Shown in pieces: positions 8,189-13,485 of a stretch of 13,485 nt of DNA (positions within the stretch are counted from its first letter, which is position 1; every line of letters starts with the position of its first letter). The position numbers and the translations under genes are program-made. The stretch covers positions 1 to 13,485 of the forward strand of contig JAEYTV010000207.1 of NCBI GenBank assembly GCA_023433855.1, written 5' to 3'. The notes beneath the pieces were generated by a model, which had not been told where the DNA came from, searched no databases, and saw nothing but the letters and a program-made list of their open reading frames with translations. Source of the DNA: Pseudomonadota bacterium. Its GTDB lineage: Bacteria > Pseudomonadota > Alphaproteobacteria > Rhizobiales > Rhizobiaceae.

Positions 8189-8920
8189 CTACTTCGCACT
8201 CGGGCTTGCAAAAAATTCGCTGGCCTCTCCGTCCCATGTGATCCGTCCATGGTCCAGCGAGATGATACGGTTGCAGACGCGCTGCAGAAGCGAATTGTTG
8301 TGCGAAGCGAGCACGATGATGCCCGCCTTGGTCACCATGTCCTCCATCCGCGCCTTCGCCTTCTCCTGGAAGTCCTTGTCGCCGGCGCCGATCCATTCGT
8401 CCATCAGCAGGATCTCGGGTTCGAAGCTTGTGGCGATGGCAAAGGCGAGACGCGCCGACATGCCCTGGCTGTAGCTGCGCACCGGCATGTCGATGAAATC
8501 GCCGAGTTCGCTGAAATCGACGATTTCCTCCATTCGCTGCTCGATCTCGCGGCTGCTCCAGCCGTTGATCAGGCCGCGCAGCACGATGTTGCGCCTGCCC
8601 GTCGCTTCGTTGCGGAAACCGAGGCTGATGTTGAACAGCGCGTCGCGGCGGCCCCGGTTTTCGACTGAGCCGGCGGTCGGCTCGTAGATGCCGTAGAGAA
8701 CCTTGAGCAGCGTTGTCTTGCCCGCGCCGTTGGATCCGACGAGGCCCAGCCGGTCGCCGGCCTTGAGTTCGAAGCTGACATCATCGAGCGCGGTGACGTA
8801 TTGCCGCCCGCCGCCGGCAAAGAACCGGCCGCCGACTGTCGACGCGGTCTGGCCTTTCAACTTGACGGACCTTGGCACCGGATAGCGCAGGCCGACATTT
8901 CTGGCGCGAATGGAAACCAT
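8189..8920 (-). CDS. Polysaccharide ABC transporter ATP-binding protein (Wzt/KpsT/RfbE type)
   Basis: A 243-residue cytoplasmic ATPase that powers export of an undecaprenyl-linked polysaccharide with the permease encoded just upstream. Motifs are the Walker A GSNGAGKTT at 62-70, the ABC signature YSQGMSARLAFA at 150-161, Walker B ILLMDEWIGAGD at 170-181 and the switch histidine in ASHN at 205-208. DEW.GAGD together with a loop insertion before the core (about residues 18-40) is typical of polysaccharide and teichoic-acid exporters. It ends soon after the core fold, so the C-terminal carbohydrate-binding domain of long Wzt proteins is absent. The open frame extends to 9106, but that portion only shadows the permease gene. 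ATG 8920 overlaps the permease stop by one base (TGATG), indicating translational coupling. Confidence 0.9.
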   Translation of the reverse strand: MVSIRARNVGLRYPVPRSVKLKGQTASTVGGRFFAGGGRQYVTALDDVSFELKAGDRLGLVGSNGAGKTTLLKVLYGIYEPTAGSVENRGRRDALFNISLGFRNEATGRRNIVLRGLINGWSSREIEQRMEEIVDFSELGDFIDMPVRSYSQGMSARLAFAIATSFEPEILLMDEWIGAGDKDFQEKAKARMEDMVTKAGIIVLASHNNSLLQRVCNRIISLDHGRITWDGEASEFFASPSAK

Positions 8921-9708
8921 CAGAGCTGGAACACGATCTGTCGGTTGAACTTGCCGAGCATGACGACTGCCGTCGCCGTCAGGACCGCCGTTATCGACAG
9001 CGTGACTGCCCAGGAATGCACCGGGATGACGCCTTCGACGATGGGCTGGCGGACGATCTCGACATAATGGGTCAGCGGATTCCAGTGATAGAGCACCATG
9101 CGCCATCCGCCGGCGGCGCCCGGAACCCAGAAGATGGGGGTGATGAACATCAGGACACGCGTCGCGTTGACGACGATGAACCGGAAATCGGGGAAATAGA
9201 CACCCGCAAGTCCGAACAGAAGGCCGACCGCCGGCGCGGTCAAAAGGAGAAGCAGAAGCGCCGGGATGACCGACAGCAGGACCGGCGTGAGTTCGACCCC
9301 GCTGTAGAGAAGCACCGGCACGGCGCCCAGGAGCGCATAGAACGAGCGGATCGCGATCAGCATCGTCTGCCTGAGCACGTAGACCGAAATCGGCAGCGTC
9401 GTGCCCTTGATGAAGCTTTGCTCACGCGAAAACAGGGTCGCGCTCATCGTCAGCACGTCGCTGATGAACAGCCAGACCAGCATTCCGGCGGCGATGTAGG
9501 CGGTGAAGTTGGTCGTCCCGCCCCTGTTTCCGAAGATCAGCAGCAGGGTTCCGACCAGAAGCAGGTAGTTGAGCAGCGGCCAGACCGGGCCGAGCACGGT
9601 GCGTCGATGCGAATCGACAACGTCTTCCGACGCCAGCGCCCACCATACGCCCCGGAGCCTTAACGCGGCCTTCATATCGGAAAGGCCGCGTTGCACGAGT
9701 TCGATCAT
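8920..9708 (-). CDS. Polysaccharide ABC transporter permease (ABC-2 type, Wzm/KpsM-like)
   Basis: A 262-residue inner-membrane protein with about six membrane segments (near 40-60, 68-92, 112-136, 142-170, 176-197 and 232-252). It belongs to the ABC-2 family that exports O-antigen or capsule glycans. Family landmarks are RRTVLGPVWPLLNY near 35-48, YFPDFRFIVV at 171-180, FITPIFW at 188-194 and NPLTHYVEIVRQPI at 210-223. ATG 9708 has GGAG about 7 nt upstream. First gene of the permease-ATPase pair; divergent from the methyltransferase gene across a 250-bp gap carrying a perfect palindrome. Confidence 0.9.
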   Translation of the reverse strand: MIELVQRGLSDMKAALRLRGVWWALASEDVVDSHRRTVLGPVWPLLNYLLLVGTLLLIFGNRGGTTNFTAYIAAGMLVWLFISDVLTMSATLFSREQSFIKGTTLPISVYVLRQTMLIAIRSFYALLGAVPVLLYSGVELTPVLLSVIPALLLLLLTAPAVGLLFGLAGVYFPDFRFIVVNATRVLMFITPIFWVPGAAGGWRMVLYHWNPLTHYVEIVRQPIVEGVIPVHSWAVTLSITAVLTATAVVMLGKFNRQIVFQL

Positions 9709-9736
9709 TCCAACTCCACAAAATCACGGGGCTGCT

Positions 9737-9766
9737 AACATATCCTAGGCTGAACGCAAGCATCAA
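9737..9766 (-). promoter_or_regulatory. Weak candidate promoter for the ABC exporter pair
   Basis: On the minus strand TTGATG (9766-9761) and TATGTT (9742-9737) are 18 nt apart and lie about 30 nt before the permease ATG. The match is partial (TATGTT shares four of six consensus bases) and is given mainly because a perfect palindrome ends 5 bp upstream of it. Confidence 0.25.
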
Positions 9767-9771
9767 AGATT

Positions 9772-9798
9772 CAGGTCTGCAGTGCTATTGCAGACCTG
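9772..9798. repeat. Perfect 10-bp-arm palindrome in the permease/methyltransferase divergent region
   Basis: CAGGTCTGCA (9772-9781) and TGCAGACCTG (9789-9798) are exact inverted copies around a 7-base centre, GTGCTAT. It lies between two divergently transcribed genes, 64 bp before the permease ATG and 160 bp before the methyltransferase ATG. No T-run follows on either strand. An operator for a dimeric regulator controlling one or both promoters is the simplest reading; a transcript hairpin in a long leader of the methyltransferase gene is an alternative. Confidence 0.5.
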
Positions 9799-9947
9799 GT
9801 CAACGCCTTGGTCGCCGCCTCGACATAATGCCGCAGACATTTCTCATCCAAAGCGCGACGTTTCTTCCTCTACGGCAGGTGACATGCGAAGTTGAAGGCA
9901 GCACCAGGCGGCGCTAAGCTTATATCCGGGCAGAGTCACATTCCTTT

Positions 9948-9954
9948 GGGAGGA
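9948..9954 (+). promoter_or_regulatory. Strong ribosome binding site of the methyltransferase gene
   Basis: GGGAGGA ends 4 nt before ATG 9959 and is the best Shine-Dalgarno match in the window, which fixes this start. A possible promoter upstream (TTGAAG 9892-9897, TAAGCT 9915-9920, 17-bp spacing) is too weak to claim. Confidence 0.65.
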
Positions 9955-9958
9955 AATT

Positions 9959-10849
9959 ATGATCCGAGTGCCCGGTTTGCGAGCGCCCCTGAACAAGGGG
10001 CACCTGAAGAATGGACTCGATCTCGTCCTCGGCCGCCGCAAGGCGCCTGGGATCGAACCGCCGGCAGTCGCCGCCGCTCCGCCTCCTCCTCCCCGACCAT
10101 CTCCGGCGCCAGCCGGAATCAATCGCGACCAGTTCGTGAAATCGGTCCCGGCCGACGTCTCCGTGCTCGAACTGGGACCGTTCAACGGTCCGACCTTTAC
10201 CGGGGAGCGCGCCAGGTATTTCGACATATTGTCGACCGAGGAGATCAGGGCCGAGACCGAACGGCTCGGCAAGGACGCCTCCCGCGTGCCCGAAAAAATA
10301 CACTACGTGGCCCGCGAAACGCCGCTGGCCGACATTCCCGAGCGTTTCGGCGCCGTCTACAGCAGCCACACGATCGAACACACGCTCGACGCGATCAGGC
10401 ACATCCAGGACGTGGCGGGGCTGCTGGATGAGGGCGGCCGCTATTATCTGGTCATCCCCGACAAGCGGTATTGCTTCGATCACTACAAGGAACTGACCAG
10501 CATCGGCGCAGTCATCGACGCCTATGAGACGAAGGCGGCCGACTACAGCCTGAAACTGTGGATAGACCGGACGACCAAGAGCACCCACTCGGTCGCCAGG
10601 CGCCACTGGCAGGGGGATCACGGCGAGTTGGACAAGACCAAGCTTGCCGAGCGCGTTGGCAAGGCCATCGAGGAGTATAAAGGCGGCTATCGTTATGCGA
10701 TGAGCCCGCATATCTGGTGCTTCACCCCCGAAAGCTTCGCCGAGATCGTCGGCGTGCTCTACGAACTGGGCTATATCGATGTCCGGTTGGTCGACCTTCA
10801 CCCGACAAGGGAAAACACGCTCGAGTTCTACGCCGTCCTCGGACGGTAA
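9959..10849 (+). CDS. Class I SAM-dependent methyltransferase
   Basis: A 296-residue cytoplasmic protein with a Rossmann methyltransferase core. Motif I is VLELGPFNGPTF (69-80), the acidic end of the second strand is near FDILSTEE (88-95), and motif II/III is AVYSSHTIEHTLD (132-144). IPDKRYCFDHYKELT (166-180) resembles methyltransferases of glycan and natural-product clusters. Residues 34-52 form a Pro/Ala-rich linker (five consecutive prolines) between a short basic N-terminal stretch and the core. The substrate cannot be told from sequence. Its place beside a polysaccharide exporter suggests O-methylation of a surface sugar, perhaps a chain-end cap. It diverges from the permease gene. Confidence 0.8.
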   Translation: MIRVPGLRAPLNKGHLKNGLDLVLGRRKAPGIEPPAVAAAPPPPPRPSPAPAGINRDQFVKSVPADVSVLELGPFNGPTFTGERARYFDILSTEEIRAETERLGKDASRVPEKIHYVARETPLADIPERFGAVYSSHTIEHTLDAIRHIQDVAGLLDEGGRYYLVIPDKRYCFDHYKELTSIGAVIDAYETKAADYSLKLWIDRTTKSTHSVARRHWQGDHGELDKTKLAERVGKAIEEYKGGYRYAMSPHIWCFTPESFAEIVGVLYELGYIDVRLVDLHPTRENTLEFYAVLGR

Positions 10850-10879
10850 TGCCTGTCGGGCACGTGAGTATCTCGGTGT

Positions 10880-10901
10880 GTCCGGATAGGGATTGCCGGA
10901 C
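10880..10901 (+). other. Small hairpin downstream of the methyltransferase gene
   Basis: GTCCGG (10880-10885) pairs with CCGGAC (10896-10901). An A-rich stretch rather than a T-run follows, so termination on the plus strand is doubtful. The 160-bp gap (10850-11009) also has a CTGCC/GGCAG mini-hairpin at 10934-10947 and an orphan AAGGAGAA at 10955-10962 with no ATG, GTG or TTG start at a usable distance. Confidence 0.25.
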
Positions 10902-11009
10902 TGAAAAAACTCACTTCGATTTTTCTTGGTTCACTGCCGTATGGCAGTTGCCTGAAGGAGAATTACTGTCTAGCGTCCGCCGCGCGGATAGGGGCTCGGG
11001 GCATACTTT

Positions 11010-11969
11010 TTGCAGGGAACGGCGACCACAGTCGCGGTGCCCACGACAGGCACCGTAAAAAAAATTCAGGCATTGAGATTCTACGCGGCGCTGGCAGTTC
11101 TGCTATTCCACGTCTCTTCGATTTATAACCATTACAGCGGCCAGCTATTCGCGCCCTGGTCGGTGGCGCTTGACCCGGTAGGCAAAGCCGGAGTCGATGT
11201 TTTCTTCGTCATCTCCGGGTTTGTGATCTGGGTTTCGACTGACCGCCACCATTACGGTGTAGACGCACTGCCTTTCGCCCTTCGTCGGCTTGCCCGTATT
11301 CTAATCACTTATTGGCCCGCGCTGATCTTTGCGGTCTTGGTCGACATCTACATTCGTCAACGGGGCTTAACCGACGCCAACCTTTGGGCGTCGATTAGTC
11401 TTTTCCCGCTAGAGTTCAGGTCGACGGGACGGTTGCTACTGCCCGTAAGCTGGACGCTGACCTTCGAACTGATGTTCTATCTGGTCTTCGCCCTTTTGAT
11501 GTTTCTGCCTCGGAAAGCGGCTCTGGCGGCAATGGTGTTGTGGGGTGCGGCTTCCCTGGTCTTGGCAAAGGGAACCTTCCTGTCACCGTTCATCGCTGAG
11601 TTCGCGGCGGGCTGCCTGCTTGGCTACGTCGTGCCGCACATCAACCTGGAGAGGATTTCGCTGACGGCACTGGCATTCACCATGGGAGTTCTGCTGTTCG
11701 GTGGCGCGGCACACGGAGAGGATCAATGGTGGCGTGTCGTCTGGTTCGGGTCATTCGGCGTGGTGGCAGTGCTGACTGCGGTATGTATGGAAACGCGCGG
11801 AATAGTGGCACCGAAATGGTCGGTGACGATGGGTGAGGCGAGCTATGCCCTTTACCTTCTGCATTTTCCGATATTGCAAGCATTTGCATCCTACTGGCAG
11901 ATACTCAAGATTCACCCGGAAATGATCCTGCCCGTTATTCCGCTATCGCTAGTCGCTAGCCTGGCCTAG
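11010..11969 (+). CDS. Acyltransferase-3 family (OafA/NodX-like) membrane O-acyltransferase, probably C-terminally truncated
   Basis: A 319-residue integral membrane protein of the acyltransferase-3 family, which O-acetylates or acylates surface sugars from cytoplasmic acyl-CoA. Visible family motifs are KKIQALRFYAALAVLLFHVSS with the catalytic-type His34, GVDVFFVISGF (61-71), RRLARILITYW (92-102), SWTLTFELMFY about 147-157, and GEASYALYLLHFPIL near the end. The frame stops at TAG 11967-11969 in the last membrane segment. Translation beyond it would continue WLLVEERANRQVK, which resembles the family's usual C-terminal 'IE.PANR' end, so the stop looks like a nonsense mutation. There is no ATG: TTG 11010 (CGGGGC upstream) or GTG 11037 would serve. 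An A8 tract (11057-11064) lies near the start. It could be a functional short form, a pseudogene, or a switchable gene. Confidence 0.72.
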   Translation: MQGTATTVAVPTTGTVKKIQALRFYAALAVLLFHVSSIYNHYSGQLFAPWSVALDPVGKAGVDVFFVISGFVIWVSTDRHHYGVDALPFALRRLARILITYWPALIFAVLVDIYIRQRGLTDANLWASISLFPLEFRSTGRLLLPVSWTLTFELMFYLVFALLMFLPRKAALAAMVLWGAASLVLAKGTFLSPFIAEFAAGCLLGYVVPHINLERISLTALAFTMGVLLFGGAAHGEDQWWRVVWFGSFGVVAVLTAVCMETRGIVAPKWSVTMGEASYALYLLHFPILQAFASYWQILKIHPEMILPVIPLSLVASLA

Positions 11970-12131
11970 TGGCTTTTGGTGGAAGAGCGGGCGAACCGCC
12001 AAGTCAAAACGTTCATCGACTCGTGGTTTAGCTCAAAGCGGCCTCGTCCCTCAGCTGCGATCACAATTTCCGCATCCGCTCTCACACCGCTCGCAGCAAA
12101 CAGCCCATCTGAGTCACCGACGGCGATCTGA
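11970..12131 (+). pseudogene. In-frame remnant of the acyltransferase C-terminus after the amber codon
   Basis: Directly after TAG 11967-11969 the same frame stays open for 53 more codons to TGA 12129-12131. It begins WLLVEERANRQVKTFID, a match in style and position to the end of acyltransferase-3 proteins, then becomes Ser/Pro/Ala-rich. It has no start of its own. The rest of the gap up to 12196 shows a purine-rich stretch just before the next gene and nothing else I can support. Confidence 0.5.
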
Positions 12132-12196
12132 ACGATCCGAGCAAACCAGGGGAAAATGCGCGGCGAAGTTGAAGAGGAGGCAAGAAAGGCACTAAT

Positions 12197-12931
12197 GTGC
12201 TAGCTAGCAACGAGGAGGACGCCGCTTTGAACGTCGCAACACCAGCCACGCCCAACGTCGTCTACCACCTGCTCCGTCAGGCAGCGTTCGAGCAGTCACT
12301 CCTGTTCATGCAGAATGTGCTGGGGCGGAAGGGCACGCTCATCGATCTCGGGGCTGGCCACTGCGCCTTCTCCCGCATGGCGCATGCGATGGGCTGGAAG
12401 GTCACCGCGCTCGACGTGCGAAGCGAGCGCGTGCCCGACCTGCCGCCCGAGATCAACTTCATCCACGGCGACCTGAATTCGCAGCTCTGGGACCCGGCGG
12501 ACTACGACCTCATCCTGTGCCTCGGCGTTTACTATCACCTCGACCAGCAGATGCAGCACGGGCTGTTGTGGCGCTGCGCCGGCAAGCCAATGATTATCGA
12601 CACGCACTTCGCCAACCCACCCGGTGCGCCGACCCGCTACGGACGCGCGCTCGGCCCGACGCATGAACGGAACGGCGAGATGGGGGCCGACTACAGGGAA
12701 GCCGCACATCAGGACGACAATACCCGGAAGGCGGCGAACTTGCGGGCCTCCTATGACAACCCGACGAGTTGGTGGCAAACCAAGGAATCGTTGTTGAAGA
12801 CGATCCACGAACACGGTTGGCCGCATGTCTGGACACTCGACTATGACGGCCTGGATTTTGTCCAGCGGTCGTTCTTCATCTGCCACACCATAGACGACCG
12901 CGGACCAGGGATCACAGGCATCCGCGTCTAG
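12197..12931 (+). CDS. Class I SAM-dependent methyltransferase
   Basis: A 244-residue cytoplasmic protein with a clear SAM-binding core: motif I LIDLGAGHCAFSRMA (48-62), the acidic LDVR (72-75) ending strand 2, HGDLNSQ (90-96) and LILCLGVYYHLDQQ (105-118). The C-terminal half has a His/Asp/Trp-rich segment (DDNTRKAANLRASYDNP and SWWQTKESLL) that may shape the substrate site. The substrate is unknown; context suggests glycan modification. The start is GTG 12197 with AAAGG 7 nt upstream. A TTG at 12227 with GAGGAGG 8 nt before it would remove ten residues and is a real alternative. It is not related in detail to the methyltransferase at 9959. It converges on the surface-protein gene at the right edge. 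Confidence 0.8.
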   Translation: MLASNEEDAALNVATPATPNVVYHLLRQAAFEQSLLFMQNVLGRKGTLIDLGAGHCAFSRMAHAMGWKVTALDVRSERVPDLPPEINFIHGDLNSQLWDPADYDLILCLGVYYHLDQQMQHGLLWRCAGKPMIIDTHFANPPGAPTRYGRALGPTHERNGEMGADYREAAHQDDNTRKAANLRASYDNPTSWWQTKESLLKTIHEHGWPHVWTLDYDGLDFVQRSFFICHTIDDRGPGITGIRV

Positions 12932-12969
12932 GCTGGACGGTCGTCGGCGGCGGATGCGACACCGACGAC
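12918..12969. terminator. Two overlapping, mutually exclusive hairpins between convergent genes
   Basis: GCATCCGC (12918-12925) pairs perfectly with GCGGATGC (12950-12957), and GTCGTCGG (12940-12947) pairs perfectly with CCGACGAC (12962-12969). The arms interleave, so simple hairpins would exclude one another, or both could form as a pseudoknot. They fill the 65-bp gap between the converging methyltransferase and beta-helix genes. No T-run is present. A bidirectional terminator is the plain reading. Confidence 0.35.
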
Positions 12970-12996
12970 CAGAGCCAGCCAAAACGGATCGAAGCG

Positions 12997-13485
12997 TCAG
13001 GCGTACTGGCCTCCCGTCGCCGTCGTGCCGGTGCTGTTTCCCGGGAAATGGCTTGCTCCCGCGCTGCCGGTGAAGATCACGCCGTTCGTGGCGGCATTGT
13101 AGCGCTTGCCGGTGACGGTGCCTCCTGAGAAGGTGGAGGCGTTGGTTGAGATCAGGCCGCCCCGGTCGCAGTCGGCAAATGCCGATGAGAAGTTCAGCGT
13201 GCCCGCCAGCGTGACCGTCCGCGCGAAGGCATTGATGTAGCCCCCCGGCGACGCCATGAGATGACGCGCGCCGCCTGATGTAACCGAATAGTTCGCGTTG
13301 ATTTGGACCGAGCTGCCCGGTCCGTTGGTTCGGATATGGGCGCTGGACGAGTTGCCGGCAAATACGATGTCCGAACCGATGTTTACGGTTGCCCCGCTCG
13401 CGGCATTTATGCAGTTCGTGGTGCCATTTAAGGTCAAACCGGTCAAAGTCAGCGAGACACCGACCCCGCTTGCATTGACGCAAAC
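12997..13485 (-). CDS. C-terminal part of a Thr/Asn/Ser/Gly-rich, probably beta-helical surface or tail-fibre-like protein
   Basis: The frame is open to the right edge (the first codons visible on the minus strand read GTT TGC GTC AAT) and stops at TGA 12999-12997, giving about 162 visible residues. The start lies outside. Composition is rich in Thr, Asn, Ser, Gly and Ala with alternating hydrophobics (GATVNIGSDIVFAGNSSS, LTLTGLTLNG), which fits a right-handed beta-helix or similar extracellular fold. It ends in SAGASHFPGNSTGTTATGG followed by QYA. I recall similar 'FPGNS.GT...GGQY' ends in rhizobial hypothetical proteins annotated as phage-tail or surface proteins, but cannot verify this. 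Two cysteines are visible before about residue 30 and one later (ADCDRGG). Exact function is not recognisable. Confidence 0.6.
   Translation of the reverse strand, partial: VCVNASGVGVSLTLTGLTLNGTTNCINAASGATVNIGSDIVFAGNSSSAHIRTNGPGSSVQINANYSVTSGGARHLMASPGGYINAFARTVTLAGTLNFSSAFADCDRGGLISTNASTFSGGTVTGKRYNAATNGVIFTGSAGASHFPGNSTGTTATGGQYA

Noticed and set aside
8921..9106. N-terminal extension of the ABC ATPase
   Set aside because: It overlaps the permease coding region out of frame; ATG 8920 overlapping the permease stop is the typical coupled start.
8872..9663. Plus-strand frame of 263 codons opposite the ABC permease
   Set aside because: Highly charged Arg/Asp/Gln-rich product typical of a shadow; the permease on the other strand has full family motifs.
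11946..11959. Tandem TCGCTAG repeat just before the acyltransferase stop, considered as a 7-bp duplication causing the truncation
   Set aside because: Removing one copy shifts the frame away from the WLLVEERANR tail, so it does not restore the family C-terminus; the amber codon alone explains the truncation better.
12296..13483. A 395-codon minus-strand frame spanning the second methyltransferase and the beta-rich protein
   Set aside because: It runs antisense through a clear methyltransferase and out of frame with the beta-rich coding sequence. Its product is Arg/His-rich shadow sequence.
1..13485. CRISPR arrays, tRNA or rRNA genes, insertion sequences
   Set aside because: No regularly spaced repeats, no cloverleaf or rRNA-like segment and no transposase coding sequence was seen on reading both strands.

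Overview
The window looks like GC-rich alphaproteobacterial DNA, most likely from Rhizobiales near Mesorhizobium or other Phyllobacteriaceae. That placement is inferred from codon style, from the ROK regulator + fructokinase pair, and from a fused CysN/CysC (NodQ-type) protein. No marker gene in the window settles the genus.

Layout. At the left edge (1-1502, +) is the 3' end of a ROK-family sugar-responsive regulator followed by a PfkB-type fructokinase. Next (1720-2865, +) is a DegT/DnrJ/EryC1/StrS sugar aminotransferase closely resembling WbpE. It converges on a minus-strand operon, cysD-cysNC-cysQ (6540-2887), which makes ATP sulfurylase, APS kinase and PAP phosphatase. Divergent from cysD is an O-antigen ligase/polymerase-type membrane protein (6853-8178, +). 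That protein converges on a minus-strand two-gene ABC-2 polysaccharide exporter, permease then ATPase (9708-8189). Divergent from the permease are a SAM methyltransferase (9959-10849, +), an acyltransferase-3 gene that appears truncated by an amber codon (11010-11969, +), and a second SAM methyltransferase (12197-12931, +). The right edge holds, on the minus strand, the C-terminal end of a Thr/Asn/Ser/Gly-rich, probably beta-helical protein.

How the genes fit together. From about 1.7 to 12.9 kb this reads as a surface-polysaccharide (O-antigen or capsule) locus: amino-sugar precursor synthesis, export by an ABC transporter, ligation or polymerisation, and decoration by methyl and acyl groups. 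The embedded sulfate-activation operon makes and clears the nucleotides of PAPS chemistry. No sulfite or PAPS reductase gene accompanies it here. One reading is that PAPS feeds sulfation of the exported glycan, but no sulfotransferase or glycosyltransferase gene lies in the window, so this remains inference.

The clearest unexplained DNA structures are in the two divergent promoter regions. One is a 12-bp inverted repeat whose arms flank the predicted cysD -35 element. The other is a perfect 10-bp-arm palindrome just upstream of a possible permease promoter. A GC-rich hairpin with the cysQ stop codon in its loop, two mutually exclusive hairpins at 12.92-12.97 kb, and an A8 tract near the start of the acyltransferase gene also stand out.
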